From assembly GCA_022410635.1 (NCBI GenBank), contig JAJVDF010000655.1, positions 62,001 through 126,000 on the forward strand: a stretch of DNA of 64,000 nucleotides. Direction: 5' to 3'. The translations under genes were made by a program, and so were the position numbers. Below, in pieces: positions 44,320-56,009 of the stretch. Source of the DNA: Tretioscincus oriximinensis (taxonomy: Eukaryota > Chordata > Lepidosauria > Squamata > Gymnophthalmidae). Within the stretch, counting starts at the first letter, position 1. Each line of letters starts with the position of its first letter. The notes beneath the pieces were generated by a model, which did no database searches, was not told the origin of the DNA, and saw only the letters and a program-made list of their open reading frames with translations.

Positions 44320-44650
44320 AGGAAGAAGAAGAAGAAGACGAAGACGAAGAAGATGAAGAAGGAGGAGGAGGAGGAAGAAGAAGAGGAAGAACTGGGTTCT
44401 TATATCCCACTTTTCTCACCTTTCAAAGAGACTCAAGCGGTTTACAAGGTTATTTTTGCCCACCAGGCTGTGGTGGTTCCCATGTATCTACTTGCAGTCA
44501 GTTGCAATTTTTTGCAATTCATGCTTTCGAATAGTTGGGTTGGCTAGAGCTACAGGCTAGTGGAAGGTGCTCACCCCTCCCCACGTCCCACACAAACCCC
44601 ATATCCCAGCTGAGAGACCGTCTTCTAACAACTGAGCTACCCACACCTGC
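44320..44650 (-). mobile_element. tRNA-derived SINE (family B), reverse
   Basis: A GAA/GAC/GAG-rich tail (44320-44390), the body 'gggttcttatatcccacttt', 'gtggttcccatgtatctact', 'gctttcgaatagttgggttg', and the head as 'caactgagctacccacacct' at 44630-44650. Confidence 0.85.
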
Positions 44651-45065
44651 AAGGGGGCTTGTAGCACTTGGAGACAAACAGGAGAAACAGTTGAAGTTTT
44701 GTAGACAAATTTACTTCTTCAGATGCTAGGGGACCAATGTCAGGAACAGATTTTGTAAGATAAGATAGATTATATTTATTTGTATCAGGGCAAGTGTCCT
44801 GGAGAGGTTGATGGAGTTCCATAAATACTGTACTTTCTTGTTTAAATTCTGCAGGGAAAATGTTTTTTCCATCTCCTCCTTGCTAATAAAATTGTGACCC
44901 AAGGTTAGAGATCTCATCAGATCTTGCAGTCCTGTACATATAGCATCGTGGTGCAGAGATGTGAAATCGCACTCTAGCATAAAAGGACTAGGAGGAAAAA
45001 GGATTGATACTGGACCATTCTCATGTACCACTGCTGAATCCCATAATTAGGTGAGGTACATTTTT
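44651..45065 (-). mobile_element. Penelope-like element with RT remnant
   Basis: The reversed 3' tail (44651-44770) is joined to an upstream piece whose minus-strand frame (44726-45031) reads LECDFTSLHHDAICTGLQDL. DFTSL is followed by the expected dipeptide pattern of the Penelope-like RT palm motif, here shortened. An internal deletion links RT and tail. A similar internal piece lies at 7440-7780. Confidence 0.6.
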
Positions 45066-45146
45066 CATAATCCATATAGCATTAAGAAAACCTTGTCTGG
45101 AACTACACTTATTCTAGTTAGGCAGTCAGAATTCAAGGGTAGAATG

Positions 45147-45240
45147 ATTCATAGAATCATAGAGTTGGAAGGGACCTCCAAGGTCATCAGGTACAACTCC
45201 CTATTCAATGCCAGACAGATGACTGTCCAGTCTCTTTCCA
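45147..45240 (-). mobile_element. CR1 LINE terminus
   Basis: Reads 'attcatagaatcatagagtt', 'ggaagggacctccaaggtca', 'agacagatgactgtccagtc'. Confidence 0.85.
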
Positions 45241-46122
45241 CAATGCTTTAGGTTTCATTTCTACAAACCAAAATCATGTCATGTACTTATGGAAAACTGG
45301 AGTTTAGGGGAAGGCAGGATGGTTCAGTCCATCACTGCACAACCATGCAGCACGGTTCCAATAATGGACTTTGAACAGAGCTGCCACAGTAATGCCAGGC
45401 TCTGCAACAAAACTAGACTTCCCAGCCCAGACTCAGGTTTAAGGCCTTAATCAACCAGTGCTATACTTCCCAGCCCAGTGCTTTGAAGGATAGCACAAGT
45501 CAATGGCTCTTCAGAGTTGGTAGTTTCCTGGTGGGGAACCTCACTCCACAAGCTCCAAAATCTCAGGTGCTTTGGATTGTCTTTGAGCAGAAAGCATGTG
45601 CAGAATTTTTGTGACGTCACTTCACGCCATTCTCAGAAGTAGAAACCGGACGTGACCCTGGGGTATTTCTCGTGCATTGCTGGTCGAGAATTCGTATGAG
45701 AATGGAAGTGTCTCACAATTGCATGAGATTCTCACATAACGCACACCATTGTAACGAGGCCCAACCATAGATCTAACAATTGTATTGAAAAAGTGATATC
45801 CTAGTTTAGGAACTGTGCAAGAATAAAGCATGGCAACCAATGAAGCAAATCTGTATTTTATATACAGAATCCTTCCTCCCCAAACTTGGGAAATCTTCAT
45901 TGTTCCTTCCCTGATTTCTTAGATCTGATTCTTATTTACATATTTCCTTTGTCTATTAACATAAAGCATTTGTGTGCTGGAGAAGACTTCTAGGGATCCC
46001 ATGAATAGCTGGAAATGGTAAGGCTCAAGTTATCATACTTTCCCTTGTTTGTCCTAACTCTTCTGCCCATCGACCCAGTTCTACAAATGTGTAACAGTGA
46101 AAAGTTGTGTGAGTTCAACTTT
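45241..46122. other. Unassigned noncoding stretch
   Basis: Intronic sequence with no feature recognised. Confidence 0.35.
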
Positions 46123-46127
46123 AGACA

Positions 46128-46261
46128 CTGAGGTGTAGTTCAGACACATACTTTTGATCTTGAAGAACTGAACTAAAACAGAGGGGAAATATTCCCCACC
46201 CAGGTTTAGTCCAGTCCAGATTGAAGCTAGATTAAACATATGTGTCAGAACAGCCCCTCAG
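46128..46261. mobile_element. MITE with 23-bp inverted ends and 5-bp duplication
   Basis: The ends ctgaggtgtagttcagacac and gtgtcagaacagcccctcag are inverted repeats. The element is flanked by agaca at 46123-46127 and 46262-46266. The interior pairs loosely ('gaactgaactaaaaca', 'tttagtccagtcc'). The superfamily is uncertain. Confidence 0.65.
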
Positions 46262-46908
46262 AGACAGGCCCATACCCTCTATCTGTCATAATGTTTTGGA
46301 TCTTACAACTTCGGCATTTCTTTTTTTTTGCATAATTCAGAAAATGTTTAGTAGGGGAACCACCCATAGATGATCTGAGTTACGTCTTTCCTTTCTTTAA
46401 TATTCCCTTTAGTGAAAATCTCATATCATCTTCAATTTGTACCTTACTGGGAGGTCCAGGCCTTTGGCCAGCTGATAGGGTTCAACTTTGCAGTTCATGG
46501 CAATCCTGCCCCTACCTGCCTTAGCGGCATTTAATAAGAAGAGCAGTACAAATTAGCATGGTCGTAATTCTTCTTTAGTTTGAAATTACCCAGAACCTAT
46601 GCGTCAATTCAAGTAGCTAGGTTGGATCACGTTGCAGGCAGCGTTTCCAAGGTCCCGTGATTCTTTTCCACCTATAGTTCGGCAGGGATTAATAATGCCT
46701 TGGTTGTGTTCGTTCTTTTCTGTTTCTCATTAACAGTCAGTTTACGTATCTTATCAATTGCTGGCAGCCATTACCTTTCAAGGTCAGACCCATGGGTGTG
46801 TCTGCAGATTTTTCAAATTACATTCATAGCTTGAAAGAAATCCATTTCTGCTACAAAATGGCATGATCAAAGTTGTGTGCGTTTTCTTCTTCGTTGCTGA
46901 CCGTAAAG

Positions 46909-47284
46909 TAGGGTTGGGGAATCTTTTTTCTGCCAGGGGTCATTTGGATATTTGTAACATTCCTCAAGGGTCATAATCCCTCCTCACCCCAGGGCACACC
47001 CCTGCCATGTCCAGGCCACATCCCCTCCCTCTACCCACATCCCCTCCCCCCAGGACCACAAAATTGCATGCCCCCTCAGCCTTTCCTTCCTTTGTCCTCC
47101 CCCCTCCTGGGCTCCCTTCCATTTTATATCGCACTTCATGTTTTAACAAAGTGAAGGACCACCAGGGAAGTCCAATGGTTCTGCAGGAACCATACCAGTT
47201 GCTGGACCAGACAGTTCCTCAGGGAGCATGTGGCGGGCCAGACCAAATGGTTTTGTGGATCAGGCCTTGGATTCCCAACCCCTG
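46909..47284. mobile_element. hAT-type nonautonomous element
   Basis: The ends tagggttggggaatc and gattcccaacccctg are inverted. The flanks ccgtaaag (46901-46908) and ctgtaaag (47285-47292) form an 8-bp duplication with one change. The interior has a C-rich stretch at 46975-47110. There is no coding capacity. Confidence 0.85.
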
Positions 47285-47399
47285 CTGTAAAGAATTTGCT
47301 GTAAACATTGCCGACTTCCAGAATTTATGTAGAAGAATTCTCGGTACTGTATTGCTCATTGCCAGTCTGGACACAGCATTATCATCTTCGATGCTCTAA

Positions 47400-47790
47400 A
47401 AGAACATAAGAAGAGCCATACTGGATCAGGCCAGAGCCCATCTAGTCCAGCTTTCTGTGTCACACAGAGGCCCACCAGATGCACCTGGGCAGTCTGAACA
47501 GAGGAAAGCAAAATATGCTCCTGTTCATGACTCCCTGAAAATTGTATTTCAGGAGTCCTGCCTGTTGCTCTATCCCAGAGGCAACATCCAGACATCCATC
47601 CTAGTACCCATTTATACCCTTGGTGTCCATAAACCTGTCTAGTCCTGCCATGAAGCTATCCAAGCTGCTAGCTATCACCACCTCTTCAGGAAGTAAATTC
47701 CACAGGCCGATGACCCTCTGGATGAAAAAATACTTTCCTTTGTCTGTTCTCACTTTTCTGGCCATCAGGTTTCTGTCCTGCTTCCATATT
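47400..47790 (-). mobile_element. CR1 LINE 3' fragment
   Basis: Starts 'agaacataagaagagccata' and extends past 'gtaaattccacaggccgatg' into C-terminal codons readable on the minus strand (the GLWNLLPEEVV motif). Confidence 0.9.
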
Positions 47791-48619
47791 TCACTGATTG
47801 TCCTTTGTAGTAGAAATGGAAGAAAGGGCATTTTTGTTCTTTCCGAGGGTTTGTGAAGTGTATGGATTTAATTATGCAGTGTACTTGACAAATTATGAGA
47901 GTGGTTTATTAAAGTATTCTTTAAAGAAATACTGGGGTACTAGACGTTGGCTACTTCCAGTTCTCATGAATTCCCTGCTGCTGCAGGAAGTAGTTTCACA
48001 CACTTGGGAATTCTATTTAACGCTCAATTATACATAGTGGTAGAATTCAAAAAAATAGTGATGTTAGTTTGTGTTCAGAAGATCTAGCAAGGGGTGCCTT
48101 GTAGCAACAAAAAACGGTAAGGGTGTGCGGACGTTGAAAATGCAGCTGGAAACAGAAGACAAGGCAGCTCCAATTCCACTGCCATTTTGAATCCTTTTTT
48201 AACACATTTTTAGCCCTTGTGCAGATCCAGCCAGTCGGATCTCTGTGTGCTTAAACTTAGGTTTAAGGGTGGTGATCTCTGCCATAAATCTTCAACCTCA
48301 AAAGATCACTGTGGTGAAACAATAAGGAAATTGAGATTATGATCAGCACAACAGGCAGCTTTGCATATTTGGATCACACCAGTTGTAGCCTAGGAATATG
48401 GCTCCATGTCTTACAGTGGTACCAAAATCTCTGGCTAACTATTATTTTGCTTAAAGCATCCCCAATGTGAAAATTGTGCTGAGGAGTGTTCCAGCAGGAG
48501 TTCATGCAGATAACTTCTATTCATATAAGAGTAAGCTTATATGTTTTATCAGACTCTGGAAAAAAGACCCAGAAGTTGGTTGTTCCCAATGCACCAAAAC
48601 AAAAAAATCCTAGACTACT
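47791..48619. other. Unassigned; Penelope-like tail scrap near 48075-48110
   Basis: Only 'gatctagcaaggggtgcctt' matches the reversed tail. The rest is unassigned intronic sequence. Confidence 0.35.
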
Positions 48620-49140
48620 ATATACTGCTCAAAACAATTAAGGGAACACTTTAACATAGTTTAAGATACAAAGGAAGATTTGAAAGAGAAGCAGCAGAAC
48701 TTGAATACATCCATAAGTTCCAGGCCATCAACAAAGGACTTAACAGAGATAATTGTTTCCTGGCCAACTATACATTTTTATGAAACCTGTTAAGTATTTG
48801 ATTGATTTACTATCAGACATTGCCTCTTGGTTCCCCAGGGACTTTTTCATATGAGAGGATTAGTTTCTGCTATTTACCTGTTTTTCTAACCTGCAATTCA
48901 TCACCCTTTTACAGTTGCATATGCTTTGTCTTCTCCCATACACAGTTTCCTATAAATACCTGACCCTGACATTAGTCCCTCAGCATCTGAAGAAGTAGAC
49001 ATGTCTACGAAAGCTTATGCCACCCACTTTTCTCAAGTTAGTCTCAAAGTGCTCCTAGCTCCTTTGCTGGACTTTCTAGTAAACTAACACGGTTATTTCA
49101 CTGAAATACACAGTTACGGTAATTGTTTTGAGCAGTATAT
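48620..49140. mobile_element. Tc1-like ends enclosing a Penelope-like 3' part
   Basis: The left end tatactgctcaaaacaatta (48620) and the right end taattgttttgagcagtata (about 49120-49139) are a perfect 20-bp inverted pair of Tc1/mariner type. Between them (about 48666-49105) lies a plus-strand Penelope-like C-terminal remnant (AAELEYIHKFQAINKGLNRD, then a stop) and a full 3' tail. The simplest reading is a Penelope-like insertion into a small Tc1-type element. Confidence 0.65.
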
Positions 49141-49390
49141 TTTCTTTCTATTTATAATTGGGTTCTGTTAAATTTCTGTCGTCAGGAGACCTTGTTTGTT
49201 TTGCTTTGTTCCCAAAGAACCACCAAAATCCACCCACCCTGCAGCTTTGCAATAATCCTCTTGCCTTCAAAGAAGAATGGGATGTGACCACAGCATTTGA
49301 CACTTAGACCTGCTCCATTCTTGCCCAAGATCTGGGCCATAAATGTCCTCTGCATTGTACACCAAAGCACACAGTGAGGAACTGTTAGAG

Positions 49391-50020
49391 CAGACCTGGG
49401 CATTGTACGGCCCCCGGGCCGCATACGGCCCTTTGATTGGCTCTGACCGGCCCGTGTAACGTTAATTGGAGCGATGGGGGGCTCCTCATAATGCATCCTC
49501 CCCTTCGCTCCTGCAGGCGCGGAAGCCGAGCAAAGTTCTCCCAACAAGCTCAAGAAATCCGAGCGCCGCGCGGGGTCCGCCGGGAGGGGGCGCGCGCGGG
49601 TCCCTTTCGCAGCCTCCTGCTGCCATGCTGCTGCTAATTGGCCGCTACAAGCAAGTGCGCGAACCAAGTTCTTCTTCTGGGCCAGCTGGGCGGGCAGAGG
49701 GGGGAGCCGGGAGGGCGCCTGGGACCTGCTGTGAGGGTCGGTTCCTTCCTCCGTGCTCCGCTACCTCTTTGAGATTTGCTCTGGCGGGCGCTGCCGCCGT
49801 GACGCGCTCCCCGCTTCCTACCTGCCTGTTTATCTGGGTGGGTCGAAGCCCCTGCCTGGCCGCCTCACTTGACGTGCCGCTTGGAGAACCCCGGGGGGGG
49901 GGGCTGGAAGAGGTGGGGACAAGACCCCTGGCTTCACCCTCCTTGCTGAATTTGGCTGGTCCTCCACAATATTTTCTGTTTCTCATGTGGCCCCATGGAA
50001 AAAATAATTGCCCACCCCTG
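49391..50020. mobile_element. GC-rich hAT-type element (CpG-island look-alike)
   Basis: 630 bp with ends cagacctgggcattgta and its loose inverse aataattgcccacccctg, flanked by a perfect 8-bp duplication tgttagag at 49383-49390 and 50021-50028. The interior (49500-49880) is very rich in GC and CpG and would score as a CpG island. The open frames on both strands (for example 49466-50026 plus) have no recognisable domain. It sits inside the large NNT intron, not at the gene's 5' end. Confidence 0.85.
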
Positions 50021-50028
50021 TGTTAGAG

Positions 50029-51158
50029 TGTCCTAGTTTGCACGCACTTTCCATCAGTTCTCCTGTCTCTGCAGAAGGTAGGTGGGATGGGAATCCAACA
50101 GTTATAGTAGTAAGATGAGAATGAACTATCTCCAATTTTGAAACTTCTCTAGGTCCCTTTGGCTACTTCTATTACTCTCACTGCCAGGACTGATTTACAG
50201 GGATAAGGTACTGCAAATGGCTTGGGTAAAAAATGGACCCCTCTCCAGTGGAAATATCAGCCTGTGAGAGAAACAGTGTTGATGGTCCAAATTTATATTT
50301 CCTTCCTGAATGAGGGCCATGAGGTTCTCCTGCTGTAGAAGACATCTCTATGTGATTCCAGTGCTAACAAAGAGAGATAGGGAGATGGGGATGGGAGGTA
50401 AAGAAGAAGGGTTCACAGAAGGCGTGGTAGATACATTCTGTTTTGTTTTCCAAATTTCAGAACGCAGGGATGTCTGTCAGCCTTTTTACTGACCTGGTGG
50501 TCTGCTGATAATGCCAGGGCAATTGAAAACAAGTCTTTTCTCATCCAAGAATTGATTGTGGATAAAAGGGCCGACCTGGTGAACGAGGAGGTTCGCCATT
50601 TACTCAGATTCCGCCCTATTGTGTCTGTACTATGTCTGGTGTAGCATCAATCTAGACTTGTGAGGCAGCATGGAAAATTGCCATAGGCTGTCTGGATTCT
50701 TTATGGGCTGTATGCACTAGACTGAAATGCTGACATTCATACTCCCCTGTCAATTCTTTGTACCCGTTTCATGAGTCTTCCTTTTATATCATATGTTTGG
50801 ATTGAAAATAAATTACTGGTATGTGTTCCTGCATCCGATTAGGTACTAAGTTCAACGAGGAATATGGAAAGTTTATACAAATGGTGCATGATGAAATGTC
50901 ACTGATACATGTCATTTGCACAAGCAGGAAACAGACCATAGCGGTGTGCCTTTTGTTCGCAAACCTGGTTGAGCATGAACATGGCTTTGGCATCTTTAGG
51001 ATGCCGTGACAAGTCTCTTACTGAATTTAAGGGTAAAACAACTGTGAGAAGACAGCACTCCATATTAGGTACAGCCAAGATAAGCAGGAGCCATTTATTG
51101 TATATTTATATTTGTTTCAGAAAATCCCCCAAATCACATCAGCTTTCCCCACTACTAA
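50029..51158. other. Unassigned noncoding stretch
   Basis: Intronic sequence with no feature recognised. Confidence 0.35.
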
Positions 51159-51290
51159 GGCCCTTTCCATAGTGGGAGTTATTCCAGGATATATCTCAGA
51201 ATCAGAACCTGTCACCTGCATGCTAGGGTGGGGCCTGCCATAGACTACACTGGCATGTGGATGATCAGGAATAATTCCTAGAGTGTACAG
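51159..51290. mobile_element. MITE, diverged relative of 14811
   Basis: Shares 'aggccctttcc', 'ttattc.ggatatatct', 'gcctgccatag.ctacact' with 14811-14987. The right terminus is degraded. Confidence 0.5.
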
Positions 51291-51384
51291 AGCTCCCAAG
51301 AAAAATATACATGGTTGTGGAATTCTTTGTTTTATGGATGGGAAATAAGGTATTTGGTTGAATCTGAGTAAAGCAGAAAGGAAA

Positions 51385-51990
51385 GAATCATAGAATTATA
51401 GAGTTGGAAGGGACCTCCAGGGTCATTGGGTCCAAAACCCTGCTCGATGCAGGATTCATTAAACCATCCCAGGCAGATGACTGTCCAGTCTCTGTTTGAA
51501 GACTTCCAGAGAAGATGAACTCACCACCCCCTGTGGCAAACTGTTCCACTGGTTTATCACCCTGACTGTTAGAAAGTTTTTTTTATATCTAATCTAAATC
51601 TCCTCCCTTGCAGTTTCATTCCATTGTTTCTAGTCCTTCCATGTGCCAATGAGAACAGTGCTGACCCCTCTGCTCTGTGACAGCCCTTCAGGTATTTGTA
51701 GGCAGCTATCAGGTCTCCTCTCAGTCTTCTCTTTTGCAGACTAAACATCCCCAGATCCTTTAACCCTTCCTCATAGGACATGGTTTCCAGACCACTCACC
51801 ATCCTTGTAACTCTCTTTTGGACTTGCTCTAGCTTATCAATGTCCTTTTTAAATTGGGGCCCCCAGAACTGAACACAGGATTCCAAGTGTTCATCCCAGG
51901 ATTGTGTTTGCCTTTTTTGCAGCTGCTTCACACTGTTGACTCATGTTTAATCTGTGATCTACCAAAACACCCAGGTCCTTCTCACCTGTG
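51385..51990 (-). mobile_element. CR1 LINE 3' end with C-terminal ORF remnant
   Basis: The terminus 'aagaatcatagaattataga' leads into a minus-strand frame (51931 down to 51569) with [40 protein letters not shown] and [11 protein letters not shown]. This is the conserved C-terminus that follows RT in CR1 LINEs. It is 5'-truncated. Confidence 0.9.
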
Positions 51991-52707
51991 CTGCTGCTCA
52001 GACATATTCCTCCCATTCTATCAACCTCCCTGACTCCCAACCACCTTTCACATCATTTTTGTTTTGTTTTCTTACTTTTAACTACACTCTTTAATATTTT
52101 TTAAGGAAAATCCAAACCACTTCTCTTTCAACCAACTTTCACATGCAGTTTAGTCTGTGATCTGCTATTTAGATTTCATTTGCTTTCAGCTGCCTCAATT
52201 TACTTGTTACACTTGGGTAAGAATAGTCTAAGGAAACAATGGCATATTAAGTATTGTTTAGTTTATACTTGCAAGAACAGTAGTTTAGATTTATTTTAGA
52301 ATGTTCCAGAAAATGATTGCCCAATGAGATAAAGTAAGCAAAGGAAAAGTCAACTTGAAACAGGGCTTTAATTGCTTAAAAGGAGAGTTTCGACAAAGGG
52401 ACACTAGTGGATTTGTAATAGAGAAATATTAGGCAATGTTATGTTTAAAGTAAATGATTTCAGACATACAGAAAAGATTGCCACAAATGTCACAGTGACA
52501 TCCTAATAATGGAGGAGAACCCAAGTTCCCAGTAAATTACAAAGAGATAAACAGGATAAATTATTACAGACATTTTTAAAAGATAGATTACAGCTGGAAA
52601 AGGTACAGTGTTAGCAAAACAAATTTCCTAGCATCTAATTTGCCCCCACCCAGAGGATTTTGTCTAAACGCATATGCTGAGCAGGGGCCAACCTGTTTGG
52701 TAATTAT
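51991..52707. other. Unassigned noncoding stretch
   Basis: Intronic sequence with no feature recognised. Confidence 0.35.
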
Positions 52708-53232
52708 GATAGACTGACCAGATTTTCTGAGACCCAAACCGGGATAATTAATATTAATACTATATTTGCATATTCATAAATATGCAAATTACCCACCAAC
52801 ATGCATTCCCTTCCAAAATTCCCGCCTGAGAAATCAGTGAAGCACGTGATAATTTTTTTAAGTGTGCGAGAATTTTTAAACTGAGAATTTTTGGAGTACA
52901 TCAGAATTTTTTAATTTTTTTACAGAGGGAAAGGTGCCTTCAGAAGCTTGCCCCAGTTGACAGAAAAAAAATTTTTGAACTGTGCGAGAAAGTTTTGAGA
53001 GAATTTTTATTTTTAGTGATGGGAGGGTGCCTTCACGAGCTGGTCTCAGATGCCAGGACCCCCTAGTGGTGCTGCAGTGAATTTGTTTCAAAAAAATTTT
53101 TAAATTTTTTTAATTTTTTTTTCCTCAGAAAAAATCGGGCAAATGTTTTCCCCTCTCCGGGAGGGGGGGGTAGACACCCCAAAACCGGGTTTCTCCCCCC
53201 CCAAAAAGGGGGCATCTGGGCAAAAATCTGGG
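52708..53232. mobile_element. Nonautonomous hAT-like element, long subfamily, copy 1
   Basis: Starts 'atagactgaccagattttct', then 'gagacccaaaccgggataat', 'atgcaaattacccaccaaca', 'cccgcctgagaaatc', repeated 'tgtgcgagaatttttaaact' units, and ends in a G/C-run arm. It is related to 54511-54968 and 60119-60508. The right terminus is degraded. Confidence 0.65.
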
Positions 53233-53489
53233 ACTAGAACCCTTAAATGAAGAGTTCTAAAAGAAAAAAAACCAAAGCCAAATAACAGAAATTCAAGACC
53301 TTTTTCTCTGGCAAAATATGTGCAGTAGTTCAACAAAAGGCCAAAACCACACCTCCAAATGAAATGTTACCTTCCTTTTGTGGTTTATAACCAAATTCAT
53401 GCCTGCATGGTAGAAGATGATGATGTACCCATGAAAGTCTCCTTAATCTCCTGCTACAAGATTCCTTAGCTTCTTCTTGGCAGGTCGAG

Positions 53490-54175
53490 ATTTATGCCAA
53501 GCTTGATAGCATAGGTATCACTCTAGAGCAAATGGAACAGTACACAATGATAGAAGCCAGTAGGATGGTTAAAGCAGCACTTATGAAAGCTGATTGGGAT
53601 TGCTTATGGTCGGCAGCTTCCAAGACCTGCTCCCCTGTAAGCTTTAATTTATGTGTTCATGGGGGGCCCATGGCCGCCTACCTCAGAACATTGATTAACC
53701 CGGCCNCAAGACGCGCTATGTCTGTAGCACGTTTTAACATCCTCCCCTCGGGACAGCTTAGAGGNAGATTNCTAGGAATACCTAAGCATTTGCGTACTTG
53801 CACTTGCGATCATATGGTGCAAGACTCCCTATTTCACATCTTGTTTCAGTGTTCATTACGCTCAAAAACCAGAGAAAAATATCAACAACCTATTTTTTTG
53901 CCTAGTATGTCCATACCGGACTTCCAGAAAATTGGGTTTCTTCTGAACAACCAGGACGAATCCTTTACGGAACAGGTGGCCTTTTTCTTGATTGATCTAA
54001 TTGATTCCTTGACTACCTGAGTCCATCTGGAATGGTCTATAATCTTATTTCGCCGTATTGCCCAGCTGTAACTTCCTTTTGTTGCTTACTCGTGAAAATT
54101 TTATATTTGATTTGTTTCTTGCATTGGATGTCTTCCTTCTTTTTATGCCAATAAAGGCTATGATGATGAGAGGGG
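53490..54175 (+). pseudogene. C-terminal remnant of an unassigned non-LTR retrotransposon
   Basis: The open frame at 53532-54020 has ARFNILPSGQL, then a Cys-x-Cys...His...Cys cluster (CTCDHMVQDSLFHILFQC). This is the arrangement seen downstream of RT in several LINE families. A 3'UTR with 'atgccaataaaggctatgat' follows. RT is absent. Three Ns (53706, 53765, 53771) lie in the frame. The family could not be named with confidence. Confidence 0.55.
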
Positions 54176-54510
54176 TTAAGAAATTGGGCAGAATTGCATT
54201 TCCCCCTTGCTTTGTCAAGGGCTCTCAGCCTCCTTTCATTGTTGAATTGTATTCAATAAGCTTAAAAAACCCTACAAGTATGTCTCATGATGTCTGTTTG
54301 TTTAAAGAACACCAAAATGTTCCAAGCTGGCATTCCGACAAAATGTGGATGGGAGATCATCTTGGAATATAGATGTTCTATATTATACAAAAAGTAAAAT
54401 ATGGATTTTTGAAAGAGTAAGGTTCCCACACAAAATCCAGGAAAGTGTTTCAGCCCTCTGACCACTGACCAACAGATGTGTGGGTCCCATTATGTGGAAC
54501 CCTAGGTAGA

Positions 54511-54968
54511 CTGACCAGACTTTCTGAGGCCCAAACTGGGTGATTTGTATATTCATGAATATGCAAATTAATATTCATGCTAATTTGCATATTCATAAAT
54601 ATGTAATATGCAAATCACCCACCAACGTGCATACTCCTCCGAAATCCCCGCCTGAGAAATCTGCAAAGCATGTTAGAAATTTTTGAAGTACATGAGATTT
54701 TTTTGAAGTGTGTGAGAATTTTTCAGTGTGTGAGAAATTTACATTTAAAAAAAAAAATACCGAGGGGAGGGTGCCTTCAGGAGATGACCCAATTCCCCTA
54801 GTGGTGGTGCAGTGAATTGTTTCTAAAAAAAATTAAAAAATCATATTTTTTCATATTTTTTTGTTTTCCTCAGTAAAAAATGGGGAAATTGCCTCCTGCC
54901 TGGGAGGGTGCGGTAGACACCCCAAAACTAGGTTCCCCCCAAAAAAAGGATTCATTTGGTTAGCCTGT
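54511..54968. mobile_element. Nonautonomous hAT-like element, long subfamily, copy 2
   Basis: Starts gtagactgaccagactttct and ends 'ttcatttggttagcct'. The interior 'atgcaaatcacccaccaacg', 'ccccgcctgagaaatctgc' is colinear with copies 1 and 3. Confidence 0.7.
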
Positions 54969-55189
54969 CCTAGACAGCTTTGAAGCTAGAAAAAAAATGC
55001 AACACAAATGTGCCAAATTCGTTTAAACCTGAACCTGTTCAAAATGAACATGGTAGTTTGAATTCAAATCTTTCTCACACACACACACATACACATACAT
55101 ACATACACACAAACACTAGTTTGCATGGTCAGTTCAAAGTGTAGTGAAAGGAAGGCGATTCAGTTGAACAAATTCAAATTCACATTTTG

Positions 55190-55500
55190 CTCCTTTAAGG
55201 CTTTTTTTAACATGTATTGATCTATATATATACCAATTGATATATCAATACAATATATATACAATACAATATATATACAATATATATTTATTGTATTATA
55301 TATATTGTATTAAATATATATTGTAAATATATTGTATTAAATATATTGTATTAAATATATTGTATTAAATATATATTGTATTATATATACAATATATAAT
55401 ACAATATATATTTATTGTATTGATATATATATATACCATTTACATGTATTGATATATATACCAGTATTTATATATATATATATACTGGTATATAATCAAA
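55190..55500. repeat. A/T-only minisatellite with strong self-complementarity
   Basis: Built of ATATATTGTATTA-like units and their complements (tattgtattaaatatattgt, acaatatataatacaatata). It can fold into large cruciforms. A (CA)n-like tract precedes it at 55076-55112. Confidence 0.9.
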
Positions 55501-56001
55501 CCAAACTTGTTTGAAGTGGGTCAAGGTTGAGTAAAACTCAAACAAAAGTGAACCACTATATTCCAATTCATTTGCAGGTCTAGTTTGCAGTTATATTAAA
55601 TAAGTCTGAATTTTCTTCCTCTTATCAGAAACTAAAGAGAAAAAAATGCATTAAATGGGCTGTTTCAAGAAGAAAGAGCAGCTGTCCAAAGTCTGGAGCC
55701 ATTGAGAAAATTATCCGCTATTCTTTGTACCACATGTTTAGCATCCTAAATTTTTGAAACAGATTTTCTGCACCCAAGATTCATTTATTATTGTAACCAT
55801 GTTGGATAAAAGCTTATTGAGCACTGAATTATTTCTTCTTTGAGAATTCTTCAACAAATACATCTGGGCTGGGTTGCTAAAAAGGAAAAAGAAAACGTTT
55901 TTTAAATCAGTATTTTGTATAGATTATATATTTTACGCAACTGAAAATGACCTTTTTGTTTGAAAATATATTTGAAATTATTTGAAATATATACTCATAT
56001 A
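55501..56001. other. Unassigned noncoding stretch
   Basis: Intronic sequence with no feature recognised. Confidence 0.35.
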
Positions 56002-56009
56002 CTATAGAC

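Noticed and set aside
49466..50026. 186-codon ORF in CpG-rich sequence, possible gene or promoter
   Set aside because: It lies entirely inside an element with inverted ends and an 8-bp target duplication. Frames on both strands are open because of GC richness, and no domain is visible.
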